64,000 nucleotides of DNA from Streptomyces sp. B1I3 (lineage in GTDB: Bacteria > Actinomycetota > Actinomycetes > Streptomycetales > Streptomycetaceae): positions 1,426,001 through 1,490,000 of the forward strand of contig NZ_JAUSYD010000001.1 of the NCBI RefSeq assembly GCF_030816615.1, in the 5' to 3' direction. The notes beneath the pieces are model-generated. The model was not told where the DNA came from. It saw only the letters and a program-made list of their open reading frames with translations, and made no database searches. A program made the position numbers and the translations under genes. Positions 18,433 through 27,410 of this stretch are shown piece by piece. Numbering within the stretch: position 1 is the stretch's first letter; each line of letters opens with the position of its first letter.

Positions 18433-19289
18433 CCGCTGTGCCGCTGCAGCCGCCGCGCCGCCTCGTCCCTTTCACGCTCGACGGCACGGAGACCCGGGTC
18501 CCGGAGGGCTCGACGATCCTGGACGCCTGCCGGTCGGCGGGCACGGACATCCCGACGCTGTGCCAGGGCGACACGCTCACCCCGAAGAACGCCTGCCGGG
18601 TGTGCGTGGTCGAGGTGGAAGGCGCCCGCACGCTCGCCCCGGCCTGCTCCCGGCGCGCCGAGGAGGGTATGACGGTGCTGACGGACACCGAACGGGTCCG
18701 GCACAGCCGGAAGGTGGTCCTGGAGCTGCTGGCCTCCTCCACGGATCTGTCGACGACCCCGCGGGCCGCCGAGTGGATCAAGGAGTACGAGGCGAAGCCC
18801 GGCCGCTTCGGTGCGGACGCCGCCCGGGTCGACGAGCAGCCGAAGATCGACAACGACCTCTACGTCCGTGACTACGACAAGTGCATCCTCTGCTACAAGT
18901 GCGTCGACGCCTGCGGTGAGCAGTGGCAGAACACGTTCGCCATCGCCGTCGCGGGGCGCGGTTTCGACGCGCGCGTCTCCACCGAGCACGACGCCCCGCT
19001 CACCGACTCGGCCTGTGTCTTCTGCGGCAACTGCATCGAGGTGTGCCCCACGGGTGCTCTGTCGTTCAGCACGGAGTTCGGCATGCGTGCCGCCGGGACG
19101 TGGGACGAGCCGGCCCAGACGCGCACGACGACCGTCTGCGCCTACTGCGGCGTCGGCTGCAACGTCACACTGCACGTGCAGGAGAACGAGATCGTCAAGG
19201 TCACCTCGCCCCACGACAACCCGGTGACCCATGGCAACCTCTGTATCAAGGGCCGCTTCGGCTTCCAACACGTACAGAATCGGGATTGA
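18429..19289 (+). CDS. Formate dehydrogenase electron-input half (2Fe-2S, two 4Fe-4S, plus Mo-proximal 4Fe-4S motif)
   Basis: 286 aa from a GTG overlapping the previous stop (GTGA). Plant-type [2Fe-2S] cysteines: C45, C56, C59, C73. A two-cluster ferredoxin domain follows: C152/155/158/162 and C196/199/202/206. The end carries the motif normally at the start of the molybdenum subunit: C237, C240, C244 and C272 ([15 protein letters not shown]). The protein stops a few residues later, exactly where the catalytic half at 14597 begins. The His-ligated HxxxCxxCxxxxxC cluster of NuoG/FdsA is not seen between 90 and 130. It is thus the detached N-terminus of the FDH alpha subunit, carrying electrons from Mo to the NuoEF fusion. 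Confidence 0.92.
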   Translation: MTAVPLQPPRRLVPFTLDGTETRVPEGSTILDACRSAGTDIPTLCQGDTLTPKNACRVCVVEVEGARTLAPACSRRAEEGMTVLTDTERVRHSRKVVLELLASSTDLSTTPRAAEWIKEYEAKPGRFGADAARVDEQPKIDNDLYVRDYDKCILCYKCVDACGEQWQNTFAIAVAGRGFDARVSTEHDAPLTDSACVFCGNCIEVCPTGALSFSTEFGMRAAGTWDEPAQTRTTTVCAYCGVGCNVTLHVQENEIVKVTSPHDNPVTHGNLCIKGRFGFQHVQNRD

Positions 19290-19294
19290 CGGCT

Positions 19295-20143
19295 ATGGGA
19301 CGGGTCACCGAGCGCCGCCGCACCATCCGCATCCGGGACGGGGCGGTCACCACCCGCCCCGACACGCTCGTCGCCGAGGAGCCCCTGGAGATCCGGCTGA
19401 ACGGCAGGCCGCTCGCCATCACGATGCGCACCCCCGGCGACGACTTCGCGCTCGCGGCCGGTTTCCTGGTGAGCGAGGGCGTGATCGGTGCGGGCTCCGA
19501 GGTGCAGTCGATCGTGTACTGCGCCGGGGCGACGGCCGATGGAGTGAACACGTACAACGTCGTGGACGTGCGGCTCGCGCCCGGCGTCGTGGTCCCCGAC
19601 ATCACCCTCGAACGCAACGTCTACACCACGTCCTCCTGCGGGCTGTGCGGCAAGGCCAGCCTCGACGCCGTCCGCACCACGACCCGCCATCCCGTCGCCG
19701 ACACTCCCCCGGTCCGGGTGACGCCCGCGCTGCTCGCCACCCTCCCCGACCGGCTGCGCGAGGCACAGCGGGTGTTCGACCGGACCGGGGGCCTGCACGC
19801 CGCGGCGCTCTTCTCGGAGGAGGGCGAGCTCCTCGACGTCCGGGAGGACGTCGGTCGCCACAACGCGGTCGACAAACTGGTGGGGCGGGCCCTGACGGAC
19901 GACCGGCTGCCACTCTCCCGGGCGATCCTGCTCGTGTCGGGGCGCGCCTCCTTCGAACTGGCGCAGAAGGCGGTGATGGCCGGGATCCCGATGCTCGCCG
20001 CGGTCTCCGCTCCGTCGTCGCTGGCCGTGGACCTCGCGGCCGAGAGCGGACTGACCCTCGTCGGCTTCCTGCGGGGCCCGTCCATGAACGTGTACGCGGG
20101 TGACCACCGCATCGCCCTGGAGGCGACGGTGGGCGGGCGCTGA
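19295..20143 (+). CDS. fdhD: FdhD formate dehydrogenase sulfurtransferase
   Basis: 282 aa. FdhD passes sulfur from a cysteine desulfurase to the molybdenum cofactor, which FDH needs for activity. The conserved CxxC is C115/C118 (SSCGLCGK); [15 protein letters not shown] and the [11 protein letters not shown] region are typical. ATG at 19295, five bases after the preceding stop, makes it the last gene of the fdh operon. Its presence strongly supports a true formate dehydrogenase rather than another molybdopterin enzyme. Confidence 0.95.
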   Translation: MGRVTERRRTIRIRDGAVTTRPDTLVAEEPLEIRLNGRPLAITMRTPGDDFALAAGFLVSEGVIGAGSEVQSIVYCAGATADGVNTYNVVDVRLAPGVVVPDITLERNVYTTSSCGLCGKASLDAVRTTTRHPVADTPPVRVTPALLATLPDRLREAQRVFDRTGGLHAAALFSEEGELLDVREDVGRHNAVDKLVGRALTDDRLPLSRAILLVSGRASFELAQKAVMAGIPMLAAVSAPSSLAVDLAAESGLTLVGFLRGPSMNVYAGDHRIALEATVGGR

Positions 20144-20172
20144 GGCGCCCACCCGCTGCACGGGTCAGCGGA

Positions 20173-20206
20173 CCGGCCGGCGGGGAGCGCCCCCTGCGCC
20201 GGCCGG
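20173..20206. terminator. Bidirectional terminator between fdhD and the BASS transporter
   Basis: CCGGCCGGCG (20173-20182) is exactly complemented at 20197-20206 around a 14-base loop, between two convergent stop codons (20143 and 20243). A smaller stem GGGCGC-TGAG-GCGCCC overlaps the fdhD stop. Confidence 0.6.
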
Positions 20207-20242
20207 CCCCTACCCCGGTGGGCTCGGCCCACCGCGGCGCGC

Positions 20243-21283
20243 TCAGCCCACCGCGACGGGCGCGGGCGACACCGGCTCCTGCCCGGGCAGCGGGTCGCGC
20301 GAGCGACGCTTGGCGATCACCGCGCAGACCATCAGCTGCATCTGGTGGAAGAGCATGAGGGGCAGCACCGCCAGGCTCGCGTGGGCGCCGAACAGGACGC
20401 TCGCCATCGGCAGCCCCGCGGCCAGGCTCTTCTTCGATCCGGCGAACTGGATCGCGATCCTGTCCCCCCGCCCGAAGCCGAGCCGCTTCGCCCCGTACCA
20501 GCTCAGCGCCAGCATGAGGGCGAGCAGCGCCGCCTCGGCGGCGACGAGCGCACCGAGCCGGAGCGGGGTGACCTGGTGCCACACGCCGGTGACCATGCCT
20601 TCGCTGAACGCCGTGTAGACCACGAGCAGGATCGATCCCCGGTCGGCGTAACCCAGTGCCTCGCGGTGCCTGGCGATGAAGCCGCCGACCCAGCGGCGCA
20701 GGAGCTGCCCCGCCAGGAAAGGCACCAGGAGCTGCAGGACGATCTTCATCAGGGAGTCCGCCGAGAAGCCTCCCGCGCCGCCGCCGAGCAGGAGCGCGGC
20801 GAGGAGCGGGGTGAGCAGGATGCCGGCGAGGCTGGAGAAGGATCCCGCGCAGATCGCCGCCGGCACGTTGCCGCGGGCGATGGAGGTGAAGGCGATCGAG
20901 GACTGGATCGTCGACGGGACCAGGCACAGGAAGAGGAAGCCGTCCTGGAGCTGCGGGGTCAGCACGTACGGGACGAGCCCGTGGCTCGCGAGCCCCAGCA
21001 GCGGGAACACCACGAAGGTGCAGGCCAGGACGGTGACATGGAGCCGCCAGTGCTTCAGCCCGTCCAGTGCCTCGGTGGTGGACAGGCGCGCCCCGTACAG
21101 GAAGAAGAGGAGGGCGACCGCCCCGGTGGACGCGCCGCCTGCCACATCGGCGCCGGCGCCCGACGCGGGCAGCAGGGCCGCGAGCACCACCGTGCCGATC
21201 AGCGCCAGGATGTACGGGTCCACCGGCAGCCAGGACGGCGGCTTCGGTGTTCGGCGGATACGGCGGCTGGTGCGGCAGCTCAT
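20243..21283 (-). CDS. Bile acid:sodium symporter family (SBF-like) transporter
   Basis: 346 aa integral membrane protein with about nine to ten helices of the SBF-like/YfeH branch. GARLSTTEALDGLKHW near residue 60 and FAGSKKSLAAGLPMASVLFG near 290 are family-typical. Substrate is probably an organic anion, coupled to sodium. ATG at 21283 is preferred for its position just before the basic, hydrophobic N-terminus; an in-frame GTG at 21322 would add 13 residues. Divergent from the LysR gene, its likely regulator. Confidence 0.88.
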   Translation of the reverse strand: MSCRTSRRIRRTPKPPSWLPVDPYILALIGTVVLAALLPASGAGADVAGGASTGAVALLFFLYGARLSTTEALDGLKHWRLHVTVLACTFVVFPLLGLASHGLVPYVLTPQLQDGFLFLCLVPSTIQSSIAFTSIARGNVPAAICAGSFSSLAGILLTPLLAALLLGGGAGGFSADSLMKIVLQLLVPFLAGQLLRRWVGGFIARHREALGYADRGSILLVVYTAFSEGMVTGVWHQVTPLRLGALVAAEAALLALMLALSWYGAKRLGFGRGDRIAIQFAGSKKSLAAGLPMASVLFGAHASLAVLPLMLFHQMQLMVCAVIAKRRSRDPLPGQEPVSPAPVAVG

Positions 21284-21399
21284 GTGCTCCGTGCTCTCTC
21301 GGCGGGGTCGTGTCCTCCCCATCGTGCTCCGCTCCGGGGCGATCGGGAATCCGGTACACCGCTCTGACTGCCATCACGGATCGCGATAACCTGTGCCAT

Positions 21400-22293
21400 G
21401 TGTACGACCCCGTCCAGCTCCGGACCTTCCTGGCAGTCGCCCAGACGCTGAGCTTCACCCAGGCCGCGCGCCGGCTCGGCGTCCGGCAGTCGACGGTCAG
21501 CCAGCACGTGCGTCGCCTGGAGGCGGAGGCGGGCCGCCAGCTGTTCAGCCGGGACACGCACCGGGTCGACCTCACCGAGGACGGCGAGGCCATGCTCGGG
21601 TTCGCCCGCACGATCCTGCAGGCCAACGAGCGGGCGGCGGCGTTCTTCGCCGGGACGCGGCTGCGCGGGCGGCTGCGCTTCGGGGCGTCCGAGGACTTCG
21701 TCCTGACCCGGCTGCCGGAGATCCTGGAGTCCTTCCGGCGCGAGCATCCCGAGGTCGATCTCGAACTGACCGTGGAGCTGTCCGGGACGCTGCACCGGCA
21801 GCTGGCGGCGGGCCGGCTGGATCTGGTGCTGGCCAAGCGGCGGACCGGGGACACCCATGGCGAGCTGGTGTGGCGGGACACGCTGGCCTGGATCGGTGCC
21901 CCGAACCTGCGGATCGATCCGGAGCGCCCGCTGCCGCTCATCGCCTTCCCGCCGCCGGGCATCACGCGGGCGCGGGCCCTGGAGGTGCTGGAGGAACACG
22001 GCAGGTCCTGGCGGTTCGCCTGTACGAGTACGAGTCTGAGCGGTCTCGTCGCGGCGGCCCGTGCCGGCCTGGGCGTGATGGCGCACACCCGTGGGCTGAT
22101 CCCGCCGGGCCTGGCCCCGGTACCCCCCAGGGCGGGGCTGCCCGACCTCGGTGACGTGGACTTCGTGCTGCTGCACGGGCGGAGCAGGGACGCCGCCCAG
22201 GAGGCGGCCGGCGCGCTGGCCGCGGCCGTCCTCGCGGGAGCGGACCGGCTGCACCGCGGGCCGGTCGTGCCCGCGCACCCGGGGGGCGCGTAG
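21400..22293 (+). CDS. LysR-family transcriptional regulator
   Basis: 297 aa. Winged helix at residues 1-60 (FTQAARRLGVRQSTVSQHVR) and a periplasmic-binding-like effector domain (LRGRLRFGASEDF onward). GTG at 21400 gives VYDPVQLRTFLAV, the usual LysR start; a GATAAC -10-like box ends 9 bases earlier, so the leader is very short. It is divergent from the BASS-type transporter with a 116-base gap, and LysR proteins commonly control the divergent neighbour. Confidence 0.92.
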   Translation: MYDPVQLRTFLAVAQTLSFTQAARRLGVRQSTVSQHVRRLEAEAGRQLFSRDTHRVDLTEDGEAMLGFARTILQANERAAAFFAGTRLRGRLRFGASEDFVLTRLPEILESFRREHPEVDLELTVELSGTLHRQLAAGRLDLVLAKRRTGDTHGELVWRDTLAWIGAPNLRIDPERPLPLIAFPPPGITRARALEVLEEHGRSWRFACTSTSLSGLVAAARAGLGVMAHTRGLIPPGLAPVPPRAGLPDLGDVDFVLLHGRSRDAAQEAAGALAAAVLAGADRLHRGPVVPAHPGGA

Positions 22294-22535
22294 CGGCCCG
22301 GTGCACGACGGCGGATGCGGCGGGTCGTGAGCGCGGGGTACAGATTCGGTGGAGATTCCCGCGCCCGCTACTTACCCCGTGGTCAGAAGTGCGCCCGGGC
22401 CTTGCCCATCTGGCCTGATTTTCTGTGGCCGGCCTGTGCGGATGTGATGGTTTCCGGATACTTCGGACTCTCCCGCTACCGCTCCGTGTGGGGTAGCGTC
22501 GCGGCGCCGTGCGGAGCGCCACAAGGAGCAGGTCA

Positions 22536-24359
22536 TTGCGCGAGTTCACTGTCCCACCCATGGCCGCTGCCCCTCAAGTCGGCGGTCTTGCCGACACCGT
22601 CTTCGACCACGCCGAGACCGATCCGCACCGGGTCGCCCTCGGCCGCAAGGACGCGGAGGGACGGTGGCACGACGTCTCCGCGGCCACCTTCCGCGACGAG
22701 GTCATGTCCCTCGCCAAGGGGCTTATCGCGCACGGGGTCCGGTTCGGCGACCGGGTCGCCCTGATGTCCCGTACGCGCTACGAGTGGACGCTCTTCGACT
22801 TCGCGCTCTGGGCGGTGGGTGCCCAGTCGGTGCCCGTCTACCCGACGTCGTCGGCCGAGCAGGTCCTGTGGATGCTGCATGACGCCGAGGTCGCGGCCGT
22901 CATGGTGGAGCACGAGGACCACGCGATGACGATCGGCTCGGTGATCGACCGGCTGCCGCACCTGAAGCGGCTCTGGCAGCTGGACGCGGAGGCGGTGACC
23001 GAGCTCGTCCAGGCCGGGGTCCAGATCGACGACGAGGTGGTGCACCGGCACAGACGCGCCGTGACGCCCGAGTCGGTGGCGACCGTCATCTACACCTCGG
23101 GCACCACCGGCCGCCCCAAGGGTTGTGTGATCACGCACGCCAACTTCATGTTCGAGGCCGACACCATGGTCGGCCGCTGGCACCCGGTGTTCCACTCCAA
23201 GCCGGGTGAGGAGGCCGCCACGCTCCTCTTCCTGCCCCTGGCCCACGTCTTCGGGCGCATGGTGGAGATCGCGGCGCTGCGGGGCCGGGTGAAGCTGGGC
23301 CACCAGCCCGAGCTGTCGGCGAAGGCACTGATGCCCGACCTGGTGGCGTTCCGGCCCACGTTCATCCTGGCGGTGCCGTACATCTTCGAGAAGGTCTTCA
23401 ACGGCGCACGGCGCAAGGCGGAGTCGGAGGGGCGGGCCGGGCCGTTCGACAAGGCCGTCGACATCGCGGTGAAGTACGCGGAGGCGATGGAGGAACGGGC
23501 CTTCGGGACGGGCCCAGGACCGTCGGCCGGGCTGCGGATGCAGCACCAGTTCTTCGACAAGGTCGTCTACAAGAAGGTCCGCGACGCGATGGGCGGACGG
23601 GTCAGGCACGCGATGTCGGGCGGATCCGGCATGGAGCGGCGGCTGGGTCTGTTCTTCGCGGGGGCGGGCGTCACGGTCTACGAGGGCTACGGCCTCACCG
23701 AGTCGACCGCCGCGGCGACGGCCAATCCGCCCGAGCGCACCCGCTACGGCACCGTCGGCCAGCCGATCCCGGGCTCCACCGTGCACATCGCGCAGGACGG
23801 GGAAATCTGGGTCCACGGCGCCAACGTGTTCTCCGGTTACCTGGGCGACCCCGAGGCCACCGCCGCGGTGCTGCAGGACGGCTGGCTGGCCACCGGCGAT
23901 CTCGGCGCGCTCGACGAGGACGGTTATCTGACCATCACCGGGCGCAAGAAGGAGATTCTGGTGACGTCCGGCGGCAAGAGCGTGTCGCCTGCCGGACTGG
24001 AGGAGCGGGTGCGTGCGCACCCGCTGGTGGCGCAGTGCATCGTGGTGGGCAACGACCGGCCCTACATCTCCGCGCTCGTGACCGTCGACCAGGAGTCGGT
24101 GGACCACTGGCTCGCCATGCAGGGCAGGGCGCCGATGCGGGCCGCCGACCTGGTGCGCGACCCCGATCTGGAGATGGAGGTCCGCCGGGCTGTGGTGGCC
24201 GCCAACACCGCCGTGTCACAGGCCGAGTCCATCCGGACGTTCCGGATCCTGGCGCACCAGTTCACCGAGGAGCACGGCATGCTCACGCCCTCGCTGAAGC
24301 TGAAGCGGAAGGCGATCGAGACGGCGTACGCGGCCGAGGTCGACGCACTCTACCGCTGA
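22536..24359 (+). CDS. Long-chain fatty acid-CoA ligase (AMP-dependent synthetase, FadD15-like)
   Basis: 607 aa. It activates a fatty acid through acyl-AMP to acyl-CoA. Motifs: TVIYTSGTTGRPKGC (ATP loop, about 190), YEGYGLTES (about 390), TGDLGALDEDGYLTITGRKK (adenylate and hinge, about 460-480). A TTG at 22536 is the likely start: AAGGAG lies 7 bases upstream and it gives LREFTVPP, matching the MREF start of actinobacterial relatives; an ATG 27 bases earlier has no site. The 242 bases upstream hold a TAGCGT -10-like box near 22495 and no gene. Stand-alone transcription unit. Confidence 0.92.
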   Translation: MREFTVPPMAAAPQVGGLADTVFDHAETDPHRVALGRKDAEGRWHDVSAATFRDEVMSLAKGLIAHGVRFGDRVALMSRTRYEWTLFDFALWAVGAQSVPVYPTSSAEQVLWMLHDAEVAAVMVEHEDHAMTIGSVIDRLPHLKRLWQLDAEAVTELVQAGVQIDDEVVHRHRRAVTPESVATVIYTSGTTGRPKGCVITHANFMFEADTMVGRWHPVFHSKPGEEAATLLFLPLAHVFGRMVEIAALRGRVKLGHQPELSAKALMPDLVAFRPTFILAVPYIFEKVFNGARRKAESEGRAGPFDKAVDIAVKYAEAMEERAFGTGPGPSAGLRMQHQFFDKVVYKKVRDAMGGRVRHAMSGGSGMERRLGLFFAGAGVTVYEGYGLTESTAAATANPPERTRYGTVGQPIPGSTVHIAQDGEIWVHGANVFSGYLGDPEATAAVLQDGWLATGDLGALDEDGYLTITGRKKEILVTSGGKSVSPAGLEERVRAHPLVAQCIVVGNDRPYISALVTVDQESVDHWLAMQGRAPMRAADLVRDPDLEMEVRRAVVAANTAVSQAESIRTFRILAHQFTEEHGMLTPSLKLKRKAIETAYAAEVDALYR

Positions 24360-24494
24360 GTCCGGACCGTCCCTGACGCTACATCAGCCGTTTTCGCCGC
24401 GCGCGTTCATCCCTTCCCCGCAGGTGGGAATGCCTGGGCTTCGTCGATCGTTCCCCTGGGGAGTACCAACCGACGACGTAAGGATCGACCGCTC

Positions 24495-25328
24495 GTGAGC
24501 CAGGTCCCCTCCATCACCCTGAACAACGGCCTCGAGATGCCGCAGCTCGGCTTCGGTGTCTGGCAGGTGCCGGACGACGAGGCCACGACGGCCGTGGCCA
24601 CGGCCATCGAGTCCGGGTACCGGAGTATCGACACCGCCGCGATCTACGGGAACGAGGTGGGCACCGGCAAGGGCGTCGCCGCCTCCGGTGTACCGCGCGA
24701 GGAACTCTTCATCACCACGAAGCTGTGGAACGCCGACCAGGGCTTCGACTCCACGCTGCGCGCCTTCGACGCCTCGCTGGACAAGCTGGGTCTGGAGTAC
24801 GTCGACCTCTACCTCATCCACTGGCCGCTGCCGGTCAAGGACGCGTACGTCGACACGTACAAGGCCCTGGAGAAGATCCACGCCGACGGCCGCGCGAAGT
24901 CCATCGGTGTGTCGAACTTCCTGCCGTCCCACCTGGAGCGGCTGATGGGCGAGACCTCCGTCGTGCCCGCGGTCAACCAGATCGAGCTGCACCCGCAGTT
25001 CCAGCAGGCGGAGTTGCGCGCCTTCCACGCCCGGCACGGCATCGTCACCGAGGCCTGGTCGCCGCTGGGGCAGGGCAAGGGCCTCGGGGTGCCGACCGTC
25101 GCCGCGATCGCGCACAAGCACGGCCGGACCCCGGCCCAGGTGGTGCTGCGCTGGCACCTGCAGACCGGCCACGTCGCGATCCCGAAGTCCGTGACCCCGT
25201 CGCGGATCGTGGAGAACCTGGACGTGTTCGGTTTCGAGCTGGACGCCGACGACCTGGCCGCGTTCGCGGCCCTCGACGACAACCTGCGCATCGGCGCGGA
25301 CCCGGCCGTGTTCGACGCCGGCGCCTGA
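24495..25328 (+). CDS. Aldo/keto reductase
   Basis: 277 aa TIM barrel with the full catalytic tetrad D46, Y51, K76 and H109 (DTAAIYGNE, ITTKLW, LIHWP) and the NADPH-binding AIPKSVTPSRI near 235. It reduces aldehydes or ketones, like 2,5-diketo-gluconate reductases of the AKR5 group. GTG start at 24495 with an AAGGA about 10 bases upstream. A strong hairpin follows within 15 bases of the stop, so it is probably monocistronic. Confidence 0.93.
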   Translation: MSQVPSITLNNGLEMPQLGFGVWQVPDDEATTAVATAIESGYRSIDTAAIYGNEVGTGKGVAASGVPREELFITTKLWNADQGFDSTLRAFDASLDKLGLEYVDLYLIHWPLPVKDAYVDTYKALEKIHADGRAKSIGVSNFLPSHLERLMGETSVVPAVNQIELHPQFQQAELRAFHARHGIVTEAWSPLGQGKGLGVPTVAAIAHKHGRTPAQVVLRWHLQTGHVAIPKSVTPSRIVENLDVFGFELDADDLAAFAALDDNLRIGADPAVFDAGA

Positions 25329-25340
25329 CGCGCACGACAC

Positions 25341-25372
25341 GGAGCCCTCGCCGCGGATACGGTGAGGGCTCC
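25341..25372 (+). terminator. Terminator after the aldo/keto reductase gene
   Basis: GGAGCCCTC (25341-25349) pairs with GAGGGCTCC (25364-25372); inner bases extend the stem to about 13 pairs with one G-T. It begins 12 bases after the stop. Confidence 0.7.
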
Positions 25373-25404
25373 TCCGTCATCACCTACGCCGAAGGAACCG
25401 GACC

Positions 25405-25875
25405 ATGAGCGGGGACACCGCGCCCGTCGTCGAGGCGGGTCCGCACCGTCTGCGCAATGTGGGCAGCGGGCTGCTGCTCGAGGTCGCCGACGGCTCCATG
25501 GCCGGCGGAGCCGACGTCCGGCAGGGCAAGGACAGCGGCGCCGCCTCCCAGCACTGGCACCTCAGCCCTGTCCATGAGGGCGCCGCACTGTTCCACCTGG
25601 TCAACGCGCACAGCGGAAAGCGGCTGGACGTCGCGGGCGCCTCCACGGAGAACGGCGCGAACGTCCAGCAGTGGAGGGCCAACAACTTCGGCGCCCAGGA
25701 ATGGCTCATCGAGCGGCATCCGGAATCACCGGGCACGGTGACGCTGGTCAGCTTCGTCAGCGGCCTCCTCCTGGAGGTCGCCGACGGGGCCAACGAGGAC
25801 GGTGCCGACGTGCGGCAGTGGGAGGACACCGACTCCCCCGGCCAGTGGTGGCGGCTGGAGGCCGTGCCCGCCTGA
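25405..25875 (+). CDS. Free-standing RICIN-type beta-trefoil lectin domain protein
   Basis: 156 aa made only of three beta-trefoil repeats, each ending in QxW (QHWHL, QEWLI, QWWRL) and sharing the xGxxLxVxGxxxxxGAxVxQ pattern. Such domains bind carbohydrates, usually attached to secreted hydrolases. Here there is no enzyme domain, signal peptide or membrane segment, so the protein should remain cytoplasmic or leave by an unknown route. ATG at 25405 after AAGGAACCGG. Convergent with the methyltransferase gene, with a 10-base gap. Confidence 0.85.
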   Translation: MSGDTAPVVEAGPHRLRNVGSGLLLEVADGSMAGGADVRQGKDSGAASQHWHLSPVHEGAALFHLVNAHSGKRLDVAGASTENGANVQQWRANNFGAQEWLIERHPESPGTVTLVSFVSGLLLEVADGANEDGADVRQWEDTDSPGQWWRLEAVPA

Positions 25876-25885
25876 GCCCGGACCG

Positions 25886-26878
25886 TCAGGACCGGGCCCG
25901 CCTGGCGACGTGCACGGTCCGCACGGACAGGGTGAACACGTCCTGGCGCCGGCGCAGGCCGGCGGGGTCGGCGGGGTCGAGCAGCCGGTCGAGCGTCGCG
26001 ACGTCCTCGTCCGTGAGCAGGTCGGTGAGCACCTCACGCCTACGCGTGAAGTCCGCCACCGCCCGGTCGAGGGCCACCCCGCCCAGCGGGGCCGGGAGAT
26101 CGAGCAGGAAGCTGCGGGCGCCCTGGGGTTCCAGGCCCACGGCCGCGAACAGGCCGCGCCAGTCCTCGGTCTCCCGCCGGGTGTCCGGCAGCGAGGCGCG
26201 CATGTCCTCGAACCAGTCCTCCCGGATCGCCTCGAGCCGCGTCTCCAGCCCCGGCCTGCCGATCCCGATGTCACGCGGGAGGTACCGGGCGGTCAGCCCG
26301 CCCTCGGCAAGGGCCACGGTGCCACCGGGACGGAGCAGAGCCGCGAAGCCCGCCAGCGCACCCCGCTGGTCACCGAGGTGGTGCAGGGTGTTGCCCGCCC
26401 AGATGAGATCGGCCTGGTCCAGCGTCCCGAGATCCCGTGGAAGGTCCGCGCGGACGGTGCGTACGCGCCCCGCCAGGCCGTTGCGCTCCGCGCGCGCCCG
26501 GGTGCGCTCCAGCAGGGCCGGGGTGCCGTCCACCGCGACGACCTCCGCCTCGGGGAAGACGCCGGCCAGCAGGCAGGTGATCACGCCCGGGCCGCTGCCG
26601 ATGTCGAGGACCCTGCGCACCTGCGGCGCCGCGGGCAGCCCCGCGATCCAGCGGGCGGCCGCCTCGTACTGCGGAAGGCTCAGTTCGGCCTCCTGCTCGA
26701 GCATCGTGCCCATGACGCCCCAGTCGAAGTCATCGGTGTCATGGGCGTGCCCGTGCGCGTGTCCAGCGCTCAGCGCGCGCCCGGTGCCGTGATCGTGTCC
26801 GGCGCCCTGCGCCTGCCCGGTGCCGTGATCGTGGGCGGCGTGACCGGCGCCGTGGGCGTGTGCGGTGTGCTTGCTCAT
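25886..26878 (-). CDS. SAM-dependent methyltransferase with His-rich N-terminus
   Basis: 330 aa. Class I SAM motif VLDIGSGPGVITCLLAG near residue 90 and post-motif AEVVAVDGTPALLE. The first 47 residues contain about a dozen histidines in HAH/HDH/HGH patterns, absent from ordinary methyltransferases and suggestive of metal binding. ATG at 26878 has GGGGAAG 8 bases upstream; the open frame continues further back but those residues look non-coding. Substrate unknown. Possible link to metal homeostasis is inference. Confidence 0.85.
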   Translation of the reverse strand: MSKHTAHAHGAGHAAHDHGTGQAQGAGHDHGTGRALSAGHAHGHAHDTDDFDWGVMGTMLEQEAELSLPQYEAAARWIAGLPAAPQVRRVLDIGSGPGVITCLLAGVFPEAEVVAVDGTPALLERTRARAERNGLAGRVRTVRADLPRDLGTLDQADLIWAGNTLHHLGDQRGALAGFAALLRPGGTVALAEGGLTARYLPRDIGIGRPGLETRLEAIREDWFEDMRASLPDTRRETEDWRGLFAAVGLEPQGARSFLLDLPAPLGGVALDRAVADFTRRREVLTDLLTDEDVATLDRLLDPADPAGLRRRQDVFTLSVRTVHVARRARS

Positions 26879-27410
26879 GGAACCAGCTTCCCCGCGAACG
26901 GTGCCCGAGGCGAGTTTTCTTGCTGTTCCGGCAAGCGGCTTTCCCATTGCCGCAGACCTGCGATCGGCGCCCCGCTCGCGAATCGCCAGGAGCCCGCTCA
27001 GCGCCGGAGGCCGGCAACCGGCACACCGGGTCGCCAGGGGGCGGTCGGGGCCGGGCCGTGCGGCGAGGTGGTCCGCCATGAGCCGGCCGGTCGCGGGTCC
27101 CGGCAGAACGAGCCGTGAGGTGTGGTGGCCACCCAGGACCACCCGGGCCGTCGGCAGCGGGGAGCCTGTGGTGGCCACCCAGGACCACCCGGCGTCCGCA
27201 GCGGGGAGCGGCCACGGGCCGTGGTCCGCGAACTCCTCCGCGCACGGCCCGGGCGGCGGCCGCGGCGCGGGGCCCCCACCCCCGGGTGGCGTCGTGGGCG
27301 GCGGCCGCGACGTCGCGGGCCGGCACGGGACGGGCCTTTATCGGGCGATCAGCGTGCAGAACGACCGGCTGCGTATTGCCGGTGACCACCGGCGGCCATA
27401 ACGTGCCTGC
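26879..27410. other. 532-base divergent intergenic region
   Basis: Between the methyltransferase (minus) and LysR (plus) genes. No reading frame here looks like a recognisable protein. It holds a 46-bp-period direct duplication (27121-27209) and, at its right end, a CATAAC box ending 8 bases before the LysR ATG. The LysR gene may thus have almost no leader. Confidence 0.6.
27121..27209. repeat. Direct duplication (45 and 43 bp, period 46)
   Basis: Both copies begin TGTGGTGGCCACCCAGGACC (27121 and 27167) and end GCAGCGGGGAGC. Each contains the palindrome GGTGGCCACC and flanking CCACC/GGTGG arms able to form alternative stems. Confidence 0.85.

Noticed and set aside
12392..20143. Polyketide or fatty-acid biosynthetic cluster around FabH
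   Set aside because: No ACP, PKS modules, tailoring or resistance genes; the neighbours are formate dehydrogenase parts.
22509..22535. ATG start for the acyl-CoA synthetase
   Set aside because: No ribosome site; TTG at 22536 has AAGGAG at good spacing and gives the family-typical N-terminus.
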